Assembly (NCBI RefSeq): GCF_002159705.1
Contig: NZ_NFJD01000001.1
Coordinates: forward strand, 1-64,000
Origin: Elusimicrobium sp. An273
Lineage (GTDB): Bacteria; Elusimicrobiota; Elusimicrobia; Elusimicrobiales; Elusimicrobiaceae
Direction: 5' to 3'
Length of the DNA stretch: 64,000 nucleotides
Below, piece after piece: positions 1 to 8,713 of the stretch (positions are counted from its first letter, which is position 1; the number at the start of each line of letters is the position of its first letter). The notes beneath the pieces were generated by a model. It saw only the letters and a program-made list of their open reading frames with translations, was not told the DNA's origin and did not search any database. Both the position numbers and the translations under genes were made by a program.

Positions 1-1396
1 GCCCCGTCGCCACGATATCCGTCAGTTTCAACGGATCCAACGACATCTGGCGCGTAACCGCGCGCGAAAAGTCTACCCCGGGCCATTCATCCTGCGCTTT
101 GGCTTGGATCGCTACAATGTAATTGCCCGCGGGCAGCAACAACCCGTTATCGTCGCGGCCGTCCCACGAGTCAAATTCCGTAATCTGGGTGTCTTTGTCC
201 ACCCCTTTCATGCCTTCCCCGATGCGCGGCTGCCAGTCCACTAACGTGCGGACTAACTGCGTCGGCGCCAGGTTGTTGTTATTCGAGGTTTGGCCATACG
301 CAATATCATCCCCGTTGGACGCATCAAAAATGGCTACACGCACGTCCGCATCTTTACTCAGCCGATACGCAAACGTGTACGGCTGGGCAGATACCGCCGT
401 GATGTTCCCCACCACCGTAGGCGTGCTGCGCACCGTGTGCACGTTCGTCACGTCCACCTGCATCGGAATTTGGTTCATGCCCGGGTAGGCAATCGTAGAG
501 CTGAATTCAATCTTGTCCGTGATGATATTGTCGCCGGGGAAATCCGTAGAAACGGTGGAGCGGAAGGCAAAGTCCCCGTTGGATTTGCCGAATTCGCCCG
601 CAATTTCATACGACCCGTCCCACGCCGCACAAAAGGTAATCGGTTGGTTGGAGCGGGTACCGTCATTGTTAAAAATCACATAGGGGCACGTATCATTCGG
701 GCAGTTGGCGTAATTGCCATTATTATCTTTGCTTCCCAATTGACAATTGGAAATGGAGACTGACTGCGTCGTTCCAAAATTATAACAAGTGCCGTTTACC
801 AATTCATATTTGGGTGAAGGGCAAGTTAAACCTTCCGTCGGGCCGCCCGGGCAATGATACGAACCGCAAATGGCGGAATCGCTTTCGGTATCCGGGTATA
901 AATCAATCGTGCGCACGGCCGGCGTTTCTTCCGGGTTTTCTACGTTTTTGCCGTTATAGTATTTTACAATGTCAAATTTAACTTGCTGCAGCGGAAACGC
1001 GATGGAATACGTACTCTGCGCCATGGGTTTGTTGGTGCAGTACACATCCATACACAAAGCCAAACAATGGTTCGGATAATTGTTATTTACATTAGGAGAG
1101 GGATAGGGCTGATCGTACTCGATTAACGCCGAGCTGACCCACGGATCGTTTTTATTGGCGTTGCTGGAAGGGCTGACTTTAGTGGTAAAACTGACGTCGT
1201 TATTGCCGGAGACGACGCTATTTCCCCAATTGCAGTAAACCTGATCCGTTCCCAACGCATTATTCTTATAATACACGCCCGCGGAACGGACTTCCGCCGT
1301 TTGCGCAAACAGAGGAGCGGCCGACACTGTCGCCAACGCCGCACAAACCGCCGCTTTACCCAATAAAGCCAAAATAAAATGTTTCATGTTTTTCAT
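1..1396 (-). CDS. Partial secreted protein with FlgD-Ig-like segment (C-terminus beyond window)
   Basis: The frame is open from the ATG at 1396 to base 1, giving 465 codons with no stop, so the gene runs off the left edge. The N-terminus (MKNMKHFILALLG, then an Ala-rich hydrophobic run ending near APLFAQ) is a Sec signal peptide with likely cleavage after residue 34 or so. The mature part is rich in Asn, Asp and Cys. Near the visible end is WDGRDDNG followed by LPAGNYIV, the pattern of FlgD-type immunoglobulin folds found in large bacterial surface proteins. I infer an exported or surface protein; no enzyme motif is visible. A second ATG nine bases downstream (at 1387) is an alternative start. 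It is the last gene before the window edge and is separated from the upstream cyclase gene by about 200 bases holding one hairpin. Confidence 0.72.
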   Translation of the reverse strand, partial: MKNMKHFILALLGKAAVCAALATVSAAPLFAQTAEVRSAGVYYKNNALGTDQVYCNWGNSVVSGNNDVSFTTKVSPSSNANKNDPWVSSALIEYDQPYPSPNVNNNYPNHCLALCMDVYCTNKPMAQSTYSIAFPLQQVKFDIVKYYNGKNVENPEETPAVRTIDLYPDTESDSAICGSYHCPGGPTEGLTCPSPKYELVNGTCYNFGTTQSVSISNCQLGSKDNNGNYANCPNDTCPYVIFNNDGTRSNQPITFCAAWDGSYEIAGEFGKSNGDFAFRSTVSTDFPGDNIITDKIEFSSTIAYPGMNQIPMQVDVTNVHTVRSTPTVVGNITAVSAQPYTFAYRLSKDADVRVAIFDASNGDDIAYGQTSNNNNLAPTQLVRTLVDWQPRIGEGMKGVDKDTQITEFDSWDGRDDNGLLLPAGNYIVAIQAKAQDEWPGVDFSRAVTRQMSLDPLKLTDIVATG

Positions 1397-1474
1397 AATA
1401 TGAATTTCCCTATGGAAGGCACGCCCCCATAAAATTTATTTTCAAATCGTTTTATTTTTTAACATACACAAACA

Positions 1475-1502
1475 GGCGGCTGTTTTTTTCTAAACAGACG
1501 CC
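1475..1502 (-). terminator. Hairpin, possible terminator of the cyclase operon
   Basis: Two 11-base arms (1475-1485 and 1492-1502) pair with a single mismatch. On the minus strand the stem is followed by a loosely T-rich run. It lies downstream of the diguanylate cyclase stop codon and upstream of the secreted-protein start, so it fits the end of the long minus-strand operon. The T-run is interrupted, so termination is likely but not certain. Confidence 0.45.
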
Positions 1503-1596
1503 GACACAATATACTCTTAAATTCTCGCAACTTTTGGGGCAAATGTCAACCATCTCCCCGTTAAAACAGGCAGACAATCTTGTGTTCGTTGGAAAA

Positions 1597-3096
1597 TCAA
1601 GAAACGACTTGGTCGGCCACCTCGCGGTACACGGCAAAACTGCCGCGTCCGTTTTGTTTCACCACGTACAACGCTTTATCGGCTTTTTCCAGCAGTACGT
1701 CCGGCGTTTGGCCGTCAAAAGGAAAAGAAGAAATCCCTTGGCTGATGCTCAGGTGTACTTCTTTGCCTTCGGTATACCGCTCCGGCAGGGTAATGGCGCC
1801 GATACGGTCTTTGAGGCGTTTGGCGATAATTTTGGCTTCCTCGCCGTTGGTGCGCGGCAACATAATTACCATTTCGTCCCCGCCAAAGCGGCAGGGCACG
1901 TCGGTCTGGCGCAGACTGGTGCGGATCACGCGGCTGACTTCTTTTAAGGCCCAGTCCCCAATTTGGTGGCCGTAGCCGTCGTTGATTTGTTTAAACCAGT
2001 CTATATCCATAATAATGAGGGACATCGTTAAATCAAAACGTTTGGAGCGGTAAATTTCTTCGGCAAATTTTTCGTTGAAATAGCGCCGCACGGGCAGTTT
2101 GGTCAGTTCGTCGTAGTTGGAAAGCTCCTGCACGCGTTCAAACAAGCGGGCATTGTCAATAGAAAGCGCCATTTGCGAAGCGAACTGCTGCAGGGAAATA
2201 AAATCCATATACCCGATGCGCCGGCGCGACAAAATGTTGTCAAACGCCAAAAAGCCCACTTTATTGCGCTGCACTTTAAGCGGAATGTAAATGACGCTTC
2301 GGTTGGCGCGGTAGGTGGCCATGGAATCAAACACTTCTTTTAGCAGGTTTTCTTCGCCGGCAGGCAGGGTTTTGCCATCTTGCTGGGTTACTTTGCCGGA
2401 AATATCCACCCCCAGGACGGACTTAATTTTGCTTCCTTCCGAATCCGTTAAATACAGGCGGACGCGGTCAAAACGGAAGTATTTTTGAACGCCTTTTAAA
2501 ATCAGCTCCAAGCCGTCGTTTAACCGCAGAGAGGAGGCAAAAATGGTGGACAGATCGTTCAGCGCCGTGGAGATATTTAGCCGTTGGTTTTTGGCCTGGT
2601 CTATTTCCGTATTGCGCAGGTTGTGGGAGATTTCTTCCCCCAAGGCTTTAATCAGTTCTTTTTCCTGTTCCGAAAACACCCGGTTTTTGCGGAAGCGTTC
2701 CAAGCGCAGCACGCCTACTTTTTCCTGCATGAAATTATGGACTTCGCCCGATTTGAGCTCCACGCTGGGCCGCTCCCACTTGACTAATACATAAATGGCC
2801 GGGTAACTTAGGTCGGTCGATTCCGCAATTCCGTTTTGCAGCAGCTGCTTTAGAAAAACCGGCTCGTTTAAAACGGAAATATCTTCCTGCATATCCATGC
2901 AGTACTCTTTTTTACACATCATTTTAAGCGACAAAAGCGCCCGCTCCTGCTGCCAGTCAAAAAAGTATACTCTGTCCAGTTTAAACAAATTGCGCAAAGC
3001 CGGCAAGGCACATTCCAACAGTTCGCGTTTGTTTTGAAAGGATTGGTTCAACTGTTTGTGAAATTTATAAAGTGTATACGATTTTTTATCAAACAT
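1597..3096 (-). CDS. Diguanylate cyclase with two GAF-like regions (GGDEF protein)
   Basis: Predicted to make cyclic di-GMP from two GTP in the cytoplasm. The 499 residues show a weak GAF-like region at about 5-160, a clearer GAF domain at about 175-320 ending in the signalling helix LFERVQELSNYDELTKLP, and a GGDEF domain from about 335. The metal-binding aspartates are in IIMDIDWFKQIND (363-373) and the active-site loop is GGDEM (405-409). An RQTD motif (396-399) stands exactly five residues before it, which is the RxxD inhibitory site for product feedback. There is no EAL or HD-GYP domain and no membrane segment. It lies 4 nt after the solute-binding-like gene and so is almost certainly co-translated with it. 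The GAF ligand cannot be told from sequence. Confidence 0.9.
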   Translation of the reverse strand: MFDKKSYTLYKFHKQLNQSFQNKRELLECALPALRNLFKLDRVYFFDWQQERALLSLKMMCKKEYCMDMQEDISVLNEPVFLKQLLQNGIAESTDLSYPAIYVLVKWERPSVELKSGEVHNFMQEKVGVLRLERFRKNRVFSEQEKELIKALGEEISHNLRNTEIDQAKNQRLNISTALNDLSTIFASSLRLNDGLELILKGVQKYFRFDRVRLYLTDSEGSKIKSVLGVDISGKVTQQDGKTLPAGEENLLKEVFDSMATYRANRSVIYIPLKVQRNKVGFLAFDNILSRRRIGYMDFISLQQFASQMALSIDNARLFERVQELSNYDELTKLPVRRYFNEKFAEEIYRSKRFDLTMSLIIMDIDWFKQINDGYGHQIGDWALKEVSRVIRTSLRQTDVPCRFGGDEMVIMLPRTNGEEAKIIAKRLKDRIGAITLPERYTEGKEVHLSISQGISSFPFDGQTPDVLLEKADKALYVVKQNGRGSFAVYREVADQVVS

Positions 3097-3100
3097 AGGG

Positions 3101-4306
3101 CTACCCCTGATAAATGGAAAGCAGGTATTCTATTTCTTTGGCGGCCAGATCCAGTTCCCGATCCAGCGACGCCTGCGTAAAGCGTTCTTCCACAATCTGC
3201 GTTGCGCATACGGCCAGGATGCGTTTTAAAATTTCCATAATCGTACCCGTTACCGTGATATTGGGCAGGGTGCGGGCCGAGGCCAGGATGTTGCTGTAGG
3301 TTTGCAGACGCTGGGAAGAAGAAAAAATAAATTGCTCAAACGCGTCTTCAAACGCCGGGAAGGCGTCGATCATGGCGGCGTAGCGGAGCTGATTTTCCGG
3401 CCGGGCGCAGAACTTAATAAACTTAAGCGCGTTTTTCTTTTCTTGGGAGAGTTTATTAACAAACAAATTCATCCCCGCCAGGTACGAATAATAGGTAGTG
3501 CCCGTGGTAGGCACCGGAAGCGTGCGCACGCGGATGCCTTTGCGGGCGTTAAACGTGCTGACGCCCTGCTTGCGGGAAATCATCATGCTGGCTTTGCCGG
3601 AAACAATCGTCCCCAGCGAGCCGCGCTCGCGCAGGATGGGCATATAATTTTTTAAGGCTAAATTGACGTAATCGCGGATGCCTTCTTTAAACGCTTTGGT
3701 GCCCACCAAAGTGCTGCTTAAATCGGGCGAGAGCAAATCCCCCCCGCGGCCCCAAATACACGGCAGGGCATTGCGCACCGAGAGGGATCCTCTCCAGTCG
3801 CTGTTTTGCATGGGATAGTAGCCGGGGGTATCTTTAAATTGCTCGCGCAACGCTTGGCAAATGTTTAGCAGGCCTTCCCAGGTGGCCAAGTCATGCTCGG
3901 GCCGGGAGGTAACCAATTTCAGGTGGTCGGCGCGGTAGTGAAGCGCGCTTAAATCAAACCACCACGGATAGGAATAAATGTCTTTGGTGCCGGGCTGGTA
4001 GCAATGCGGTTTTAAGGGAACCAAGCAATTGGCCAGCGAAAGGCCCGGATCCAACTCGGAAAGATTTTCCGCCACGCCTTCCCGCACCAAAAGGGCCGTC
4101 CAGTAGTGCGGAATTTGCACCAAATCCGGCACTTCTTCTTCGTGGGTGGGGTGTTTAATCGTAAACATCCGCCGCCACAGGACGTTGCGGGTAAACACGC
4201 GGACGGTAACGTCAATGGAAGGGTTTTCTTTCTTAAAGAGCTCAATAAAAGAGGCGTAAACTTCTTTGGTTTTATCGCCCGAATCGGGCATAGCCCACAA
4301 AATCAT
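3101..4306 (-). CDS. Solute-binding-protein family 1 homologue lacking a signal peptide
   Basis: A 401-residue protein with the layout of family 1 ABC sugar-binding proteins: N-terminal MILWAMPDSGDKTKEVY followed by a helix, PDLVQIPHYWTALLVREG, YSYPWWFDLSALHYRADHL, a central GKASMMI segment, and LAGMNLFVNKLSQEKKNALKFIKF near residue 290. Normal members have a Sec or lipoprotein signal; this one starts directly at the first beta strand. The start is firm: the codon immediately upstream of the ATG is an in-frame TAA, and a GAGGAG ribosome site lies 6 nt upstream. It should therefore stay in the cytoplasm. There are no ABC permease or ATPase genes beside it. Its neighbour 4 nt downstream is a diguanylate cyclase, suggesting a ligand-sensing partner rather than a transport component; this role is inference. 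Confidence 0.78.
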   Translation of the reverse strand: MILWAMPDSGDKTKEVYASFIELFKKENPSIDVTVRVFTRNVLWRRMFTIKHPTHEEEVPDLVQIPHYWTALLVREGVAENLSELDPGLSLANCLVPLKPHCYQPGTKDIYSYPWWFDLSALHYRADHLKLVTSRPEHDLATWEGLLNICQALREQFKDTPGYYPMQNSDWRGSLSVRNALPCIWGRGGDLLSPDLSSTLVGTKAFKEGIRDYVNLALKNYMPILRERGSLGTIVSGKASMMISRKQGVSTFNARKGIRVRTLPVPTTGTTYYSYLAGMNLFVNKLSQEKKNALKFIKFCARPENQLRYAAMIDAFPAFEDAFEQFIFSSSQRLQTYSNILASARTLPNITVTGTIMEILKRILAVCATQIVEERFTQASLDRELDLAAKEIEYLLSIYQG

Positions 4307-4319
4307 TTAAACTCCTCGT

Positions 4320-5339
4320 CTAATCCCAGCTGCGCACTTTCATATTGGGATTAATATCTATATTCTTTTTAACGGGTTTGCCGGTTTTTTCGGCATGTTC
4401 CAACTTTTTATAAGCGGCCAGCGCAATCATGGCGGCATTGTCCGAAGACAGTTTCCGCTCCACAAAATGGGCGGTAATGCCGGCTTGCGCCGCTTGTTGC
4501 TGCATGCGTTCGCGCAGCAAGGTGTTGGCCGCCACGCCGCCGCCGATGGCGATATGGCGCACTTTGTACTTCTTGGCCGCCAGCAGCGTTTTGGTTACCA
4601 AGGTTTCCACCATGGCTTCTTCAAAACTGGCGCAGACGTCGGGGATATTAAAATTCTGGTGGTCGCGCAAATAGTAGCTGACGGCGGTTTTTATGCCGCT
4701 AAACGAAAATTCCCACGTACCCGGCATCAGCGGGCGCGGAAAGTGGATGGCATCCCGGCGGCCCGAAAGCGCCTGTTTGGAAATTTGCGGCCCGCCCGGA
4801 TAGGCAAGCCCCAGCAGTTTGGCTACTTTATCAAACGCTTCGCCGGCGGCGTCATCGCGCGTTTTGCCCAAAACCTTATATTCGCCGTATCCTTTGACAT
4901 ACCACAGCTCCGTATGTCCCCCCGAAACGACCAAAGCCACCAGGGGGAACTCCAACCGGTTCTTTACCTCCGTTCCTTCAAAATCGCAGGCAAAGATGTG
5001 TCCCTCCAGGTGGTTTATTCCTAGTATAGGAACTTTTTTAAAATTTGCAAGGGTTTCCGCCGCCACGCGCCCCACCATCAGCCCGCCCGGCAGGCCCGGC
5101 CCGCTGGCAAAAGCGACGCAGTCAATGGGGTTATCTCCCAACGCTTCGTGAATGACCGTGGCAATTTTGGCCGCATGGGCGCGGCTGGCCAGCTCGGGCA
5201 CGACGCCGTGGTATTTTTTATGTTCATCTATTTGCGAGTAAATGACGTTGGTCACAATTTCCTTTCCGCCTTTTAAAAGCGCGGCGGAAGTTTCATCGCA
5301 GGTGGACTCTATGCCCAAAATCATAAAATCTTTTTTCAT
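4320..5339 (-). CDS. tsaD: tRNA N6-threonylcarbamoyladenosine transferase
   Basis: Transfers the threonylcarbamoyl group to A37 of tRNAs that read ANN codons, working with TsaB, TsaC and TsaE, none of which is in this window. At 339 residues it has the normal length. It starts with the ASKHA ATPase signature MILGIESTCDETSAAL, then HGVVPELASRAH, the metal-binding HLEGH motif, SGGHTEL and the C-terminal GGGVAANTLLRERM. The gene follows ctpA by 2 nt and is followed 13 nt later by the solute-binding-like gene, so it sits inside the long minus-strand operon. No unusual features. Confidence 0.97.
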   Translation of the reverse strand: MKKDFMILGIESTCDETSAALLKGGKEIVTNVIYSQIDEHKKYHGVVPELASRAHAAKIATVIHEALGDNPIDCVAFASGPGLPGGLMVGRVAAETLANFKKVPILGINHLEGHIFACDFEGTEVKNRLEFPLVALVVSGGHTELWYVKGYGEYKVLGKTRDDAAGEAFDKVAKLLGLAYPGGPQISKQALSGRRDAIHFPRPLMPGTWEFSFSGIKTAVSYYLRDHQNFNIPDVCASFEEAMVETLVTKTLLAAKKYKVRHIAIGGGVAANTLLRERMQQQAAQAGITAHFVERKLSSDNAAMIALAAYKKLEHAEKTGKPVKKNIDINPNMKVRSWD

Positions 5340-5341
5340 AC

Positions 5342-6742
5342 TTATTTTTCCGCTCCTTGCGTTTTGGCGGGAGCGTCGGAAGTTTCGGCGGCCGCGTCTT
5401 TCGTTTTATTTTGTTTGGCCTCTTTTTCGGCTTTGCGCGCCTCGGCCGCTTTTTGGGACTGGGCCTTGGCGTCTTCCAGCGAGAGTTTCCCCGTCAGCAC
5501 TTCCACGGCTTTATCCAGCACCGGGTCTTTTTCCGTAAACTTGACCTCCGGATCTTTTTTGCCCGGCGTGTGGACGATGTTGTTGTACTGCATAAACACC
5601 TTCACTTCCTCTTCCGCCGGCACAATTACTTCCACATCCGGGAAAATGCCGCCTTCTTCGGCCTTGGATTTATCGCGGTAGTCGCGCTGGATCAGCCGGC
5701 CGGAAGGCGTATAATAACGGGCAATCGTCAAGCGCAGCCCCGCCCCGCCCGAAAGCGGCAGCACCTGCTGCACGCTGGCCTTGCCAAAGGTGCGCTGGCC
5801 CACCACGAAGGCGCGCTTGTTGTCCTGCAAGGCGCCGGCTACAATTTCGCTGGCGCTGGCCGAACCTTGGTTGACCAGCACCGCAAGCGGCACGTCGGGA
5901 TAATCGGGCTTGGCGGAGGTTTTAAATTCCTGGTAATACTCCGGCTTGCGGCCCTGCGTGTAGACAATCATTTCATCCGGCTGGAGGAAAAGCTTGGCAA
6001 TATCCACCGCCCCCGTCAGCAGGCCGCCGGGGTTAAAGCGCAAGTCCAACACCAGCGACTGCATGCCCTGCTTTTGCAAATCCGCCAGCGCTTTTTTTAC
6101 TTCTTCGGTGCTGTGGCCGGAAAAATCCACCATATACAGGTAGCCCACTTTTCCGTCCAGCATGCGGTAATAGACCACTTCCGGCACGATTTTTTCGCGT
6201 TTAAAATTAAAATCCGGCAGGGTTTTATAGTTGCCTTTTTCATCTTTGCGGCTGATGGTGATTTTCACCTTGCTTCCCACCGGGCCGCGCATCAGTTCCA
6301 CCGCGTCTTCCAGTTTCATGTCGGCGAGGTCTTTGTCATCCACAAACAAAATGCGGTCGCCGGGCATGACCCCCGCCTTAAACGCAGGCGTTCCCGGCAT
6401 GGGCGACATGACGGTTACAAAATCGTCCACCATTTGCAGGCGCATGCCCAACCCGCCAAACTCGCCGCGGGTATCGTTTTTAAGATCTTTATAGTCTTTC
6501 GGATCCAGATATTGCGAAAAATCGTCCAGCTCGTTTACCACGCCTTTAATTGCGCCCGCCACCAATTTATCCGTATCGGTGGTTTCCACATAGTTTTCTT
6601 TTACAAATTCCACCACATCCACTAGCGTGCGCAGCTGTTTTAGGCTGTTGTCCGCCGCCGCATACGCATACGGAAACAGCGTCCCCACAAAAAATACCAC
6701 GGCCGCAAACACGGCGTAACGGTTCAGTTTTTTTGATTTCAT
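5342..6742 (-). CDS. ctpA: Carboxyl-terminal processing protease, S41 family
   Basis: A periplasmic serine protease that trims C-termini of envelope proteins. The 466 residues show a signal peptide or N-terminal anchor (about 1-29, hydrophobic VFAAVVFFVGTLFPYAYA), a PDZ domain at about 95-170 containing GLGMRLQM and PGDRILFVDDKD, and the S41 catalytic core. In NQGSASASEI the nucleophile is probably Ser296; Lys321 in RTFGKASVQQ completes the Ser-Lys dyad with the family's 25-residue spacing. The tail (about 425-466) is a Lys/Ala/Glu-rich low-complexity segment. The position directly downstream of ftsX and an EnvC-like gene suggests a role in peptidoglycan hydrolase control, which some CtpA enzymes have. 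Confidence 0.95.
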   Translation of the reverse strand: MKSKKLNRYAVFAAVVFFVGTLFPYAYAAADNSLKQLRTLVDVVEFVKENYVETTDTDKLVAGAIKGVVNELDDFSQYLDPKDYKDLKNDTRGEFGGLGMRLQMVDDFVTVMSPMPGTPAFKAGVMPGDRILFVDDKDLADMKLEDAVELMRGPVGSKVKITISRKDEKGNYKTLPDFNFKREKIVPEVVYYRMLDGKVGYLYMVDFSGHSTEEVKKALADLQKQGMQSLVLDLRFNPGGLLTGAVDIAKLFLQPDEMIVYTQGRKPEYYQEFKTSAKPDYPDVPLAVLVNQGSASASEIVAGALQDNKRAFVVGQRTFGKASVQQVLPLSGGAGLRLTIARYYTPSGRLIQRDYRDKSKAEEGGIFPDVEVIVPAEEEVKVFMQYNNIVHTPGKKDPEVKFTEKDPVLDKAVEVLTGKLSLEDAKAQSQKAAEARKAEKEAKQNKTKDAAAETSDAPAKTQGAEK

Positions 6743-6755
6743 AATATCCTCTTTT

Positions 6756-7922
6756 CTATTTCAGCCAATTCAGCGGATCTACGGCCGTGGTGCCTTGGCG
6801 GATTTCAAAATATACCGCGCTCTGGCCCGTGCCGGAAGAGGCCTGCGTGTCTTTTCCGGCGGTTCCAATCACGCCCTGCTGCGGGAGTTTGTCCCCCACG
6901 CTTACGCTGATTTGCTGCAAAAATCCGTAAATGGTAAAGAATCCTTTCCCGTGGTCGGCAATAACCACGTTGCCGTACGAGCGGAACGGCCCGGCATAAA
7001 TAATGCTTCCTTCCGCCACCGTGCGCACCGGCGAGCCGGCCTTGGCGGCGATTTTAATGCCGTCGCGGAAAATCCACGTATTTAAGTCGGAACGGTATTC
7101 TTTGCCAAATTTGCTCAGTACTTTGCCCACCGCCGGCCACGGCAGCGAGTTGCGCGGCACGTCAATCTTCGGCCCGGTCGTTTTTTTGGACGAAGTCTTG
7201 GAAGCCGCCGCTTTTTTGGCGTCGGCCGCTTTGCGTTTGCGCTCAAACGAAGCCAACAGCCGGTTTAACTCTTCGGCGGATTTATTAAGTTCGTTAATTT
7301 CTTTGCGCACCGCCGCCACTTTGCGCTTGGTAACATCTAAATCTTTTTTCTTTTTATTAAAGGACTGGGAAATGACGGCCTGTTCTTTCTTGATTTGGCT
7401 GCTTTGCGCCAGCAATTTTTTATTGCGTTCTTCAAAGGTATGAATTTTCTTTTTGGCTTCCGTATTTTCTTTTTTCAGTTCCGCGGCAAAAGCGGCCTTG
7501 TGGGTAAGCATACGGTCTACAAAAATTTCCTGCTCCAGGCTGTATCCGCCTGGGCAATACGGGCAGGAAGGAGTAAAATAATAGTTGCGCAGTTCTTCTT
7601 CCACCACGCCCTGCCACATGGGCATGCTGCGCTCCAGCGCGGCGCGTTTATCTTCTATGGAAAGCAGGTTCTGCTCCACATATGAAATGTCCGACTCCAC
7701 CTGATTTTTCAGCCGCTCGGCGCGGGCTTTTTTGTCTTCCAGGGCGGAAATTTCTTTTGAAATCTTTTTTTCCTGTTCGCGGTAGCGTTTCAGTTCGCGC
7801 TCTTTTTGAGCGGCTTCGTTTTTTAATTTTTCTATTTCGCGTTTACGGTCGGCCGCTTCGTCGCAGAAAAGCGGCGAAGTACAAAACACCAAGGCCAGAA
7901 AAACGCTTAAAATTTTTGCCAT
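6756..7922 (-). CDS. EnvC-like murein hydrolase activator (coiled coil plus degenerate M23)
   Basis: The frame extends upstream to 8051, but the start is best placed at the ATG at 7922 because MAKILSVFLALVFCTSPLFC is a signal peptide; the upstream extension would overlap ftsX by 145 nt. The 388 residues are a signal peptide, a long charged coiled coil (about 20-240), and a C-terminal LytM/M23 fold. The usual zinc ligands are gone: the first His-x3-Asp is read here as RDGIK, and the LHFEIR histidine is a tyrosine (VYFEIR). This matches EnvC, which activates amidases rather than cutting itself. It overlaps ftsX by 16 nt, and FtsX is EnvC's membrane partner. A CxxC (SCPYCPGG) lies within the coiled coil. 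Confidence 0.85.
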   Translation of the reverse strand: MAKILSVFLALVFCTSPLFCDEAADRKREIEKLKNEAAQKERELKRYREQEKKISKEISALEDKKARAERLKNQVESDISYVEQNLLSIEDKRAALERSMPMWQGVVEEELRNYYFTPSCPYCPGGYSLEQEIFVDRMLTHKAAFAAELKKENTEAKKKIHTFEERNKKLLAQSSQIKKEQAVISQSFNKKKKDLDVTKRKVAAVRKEINELNKSAEELNRLLASFERKRKAADAKKAAASKTSSKKTTGPKIDVPRNSLPWPAVGKVLSKFGKEYRSDLNTWIFRDGIKIAAKAGSPVRTVAEGSIIYAGPFRSYGNVVIADHGKGFFTIYGFLQQISVSVGDKLPQQGVIGTAGKDTQASSGTGQSAVYFEIRQGTTAVDPLNWLK

Positions 7923-8713
7923 TTTGACAATGTCCACCCGAACAGTCCGCAGAAGGCCAACATCAACAGCTGCCGGCCCGGCGTCGTAAACTGGGCGGCC
8001 GCGGCGGCCAAGAATCCGGTGGGATACACCAGCACCGCAAAAAACGCGCACGACGCCAGCCCCGCCAACACGCCGGACACCGCTCCCCCAAAATAATGCG
8101 CGCGCACCTGATTAGACGGGTACGCCTCCACCAAAAACATAAACGCCAAAAACAACAATACCGCAAAGATGACGGCCAAATTCAGCAGTTTGGCGCACAG
8201 CCCGGTATAGAACAGCAGGCGGGCGTGGTCGGCATTATAATGCGGCTCCAGCCCCGGATATTCCGCCGCCAAATTATCTATAAACGGGCGGATGTTGTTG
8301 ATGGCTTTGTAGTTTAACCGCAGTTCAAAGTACGCGGGCATTTTATTTTTGCCCATTAAAAGAAGCGCGTCGGTCAGCTGCGGGTTTTGGCGTTCCACGG
8401 CCGCCAAGGCGTCTTCGGGCGAGAACAGCCGCACGGACAAAATATCCGTTTTTTGATTCAGCGATTCGCCCATCTGTTCCAGCTCTTCGTTGGGCGTCTG
8501 AGCGCTGACGGTTAAAATCACTTTAAAACTGTCGTTTAATTCCCGGTAATAGCTGCCCAGCCGCATATCCACAAACACCACGCTCTGCAGCAGCACCGCC
8601 ACGGCAAACACCAGCAAAAACAGCCGCCGGTGCAGCCGGAAGACATGTTTGGGCGCGGCGGGAGCGGCTTGTTTCTTGCCTTCAAACATTTCGTTTAAAT
8701 CTTTATCCGTCAT
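7907..8713 (-). CDS. ftsX: FtsX-like division protein
   Basis: A membrane protein of the FtsX family, which with the ATPase FtsE controls peptidoglycan hydrolases at the division site. The 268 residues have a cytoplasmic tail, a first membrane helix at about 31-50, an extracytoplasmic domain (about 50-170) with the FtsX-type pattern VILTVSAQTPNEELEQMGESL, and three further helices towards the C-terminus. The sequence is divergent, but domain order, length and the overlap with an EnvC-like gene agree. No ftsE is adjacent; the gene upstream is alkaline phosphatase, overlapping by 4 nt. FtsE may be elsewhere or FtsX may act without it. Confidence 0.8.
   Translation of the reverse strand: MTDKDLNEMFEGKKQAAPAAPKHVFRLHRRLFLLVFAVAVLLQSVVFVDMRLGSYYRELNDSFKVILTVSAQTPNEELEQMGESLNQKTDILSVRLFSPEDALAAVERQNPQLTDALLLMGKNKMPAYFELRLNYKAINNIRPFIDNLAAEYPGLEPHYNADHARLLFYTGLCAKLLNLAVIFAVLLFLAFMFLVEAYPSNQVRAHYFGGAVSGVLAGLASCAFFAVLVYPTGFLAAAAAQFTTPGRQLLMLAFCGLFGWTLSKWQKF

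Noticed and set aside
5357-6625. 422-residue plus-strand open frame opposite ctpA
   Set aside because: It is the antisense of a well-supported S41 protease, has a His/Arg/Phe-biased composition typical of shadows in this GC range, and has no recognisable domain or ribosome site.
7923-8051. Upstream extension of the EnvC-like frame
   Set aside because: It overlaps ftsX completely, and the signal peptide begins exactly at 7922.
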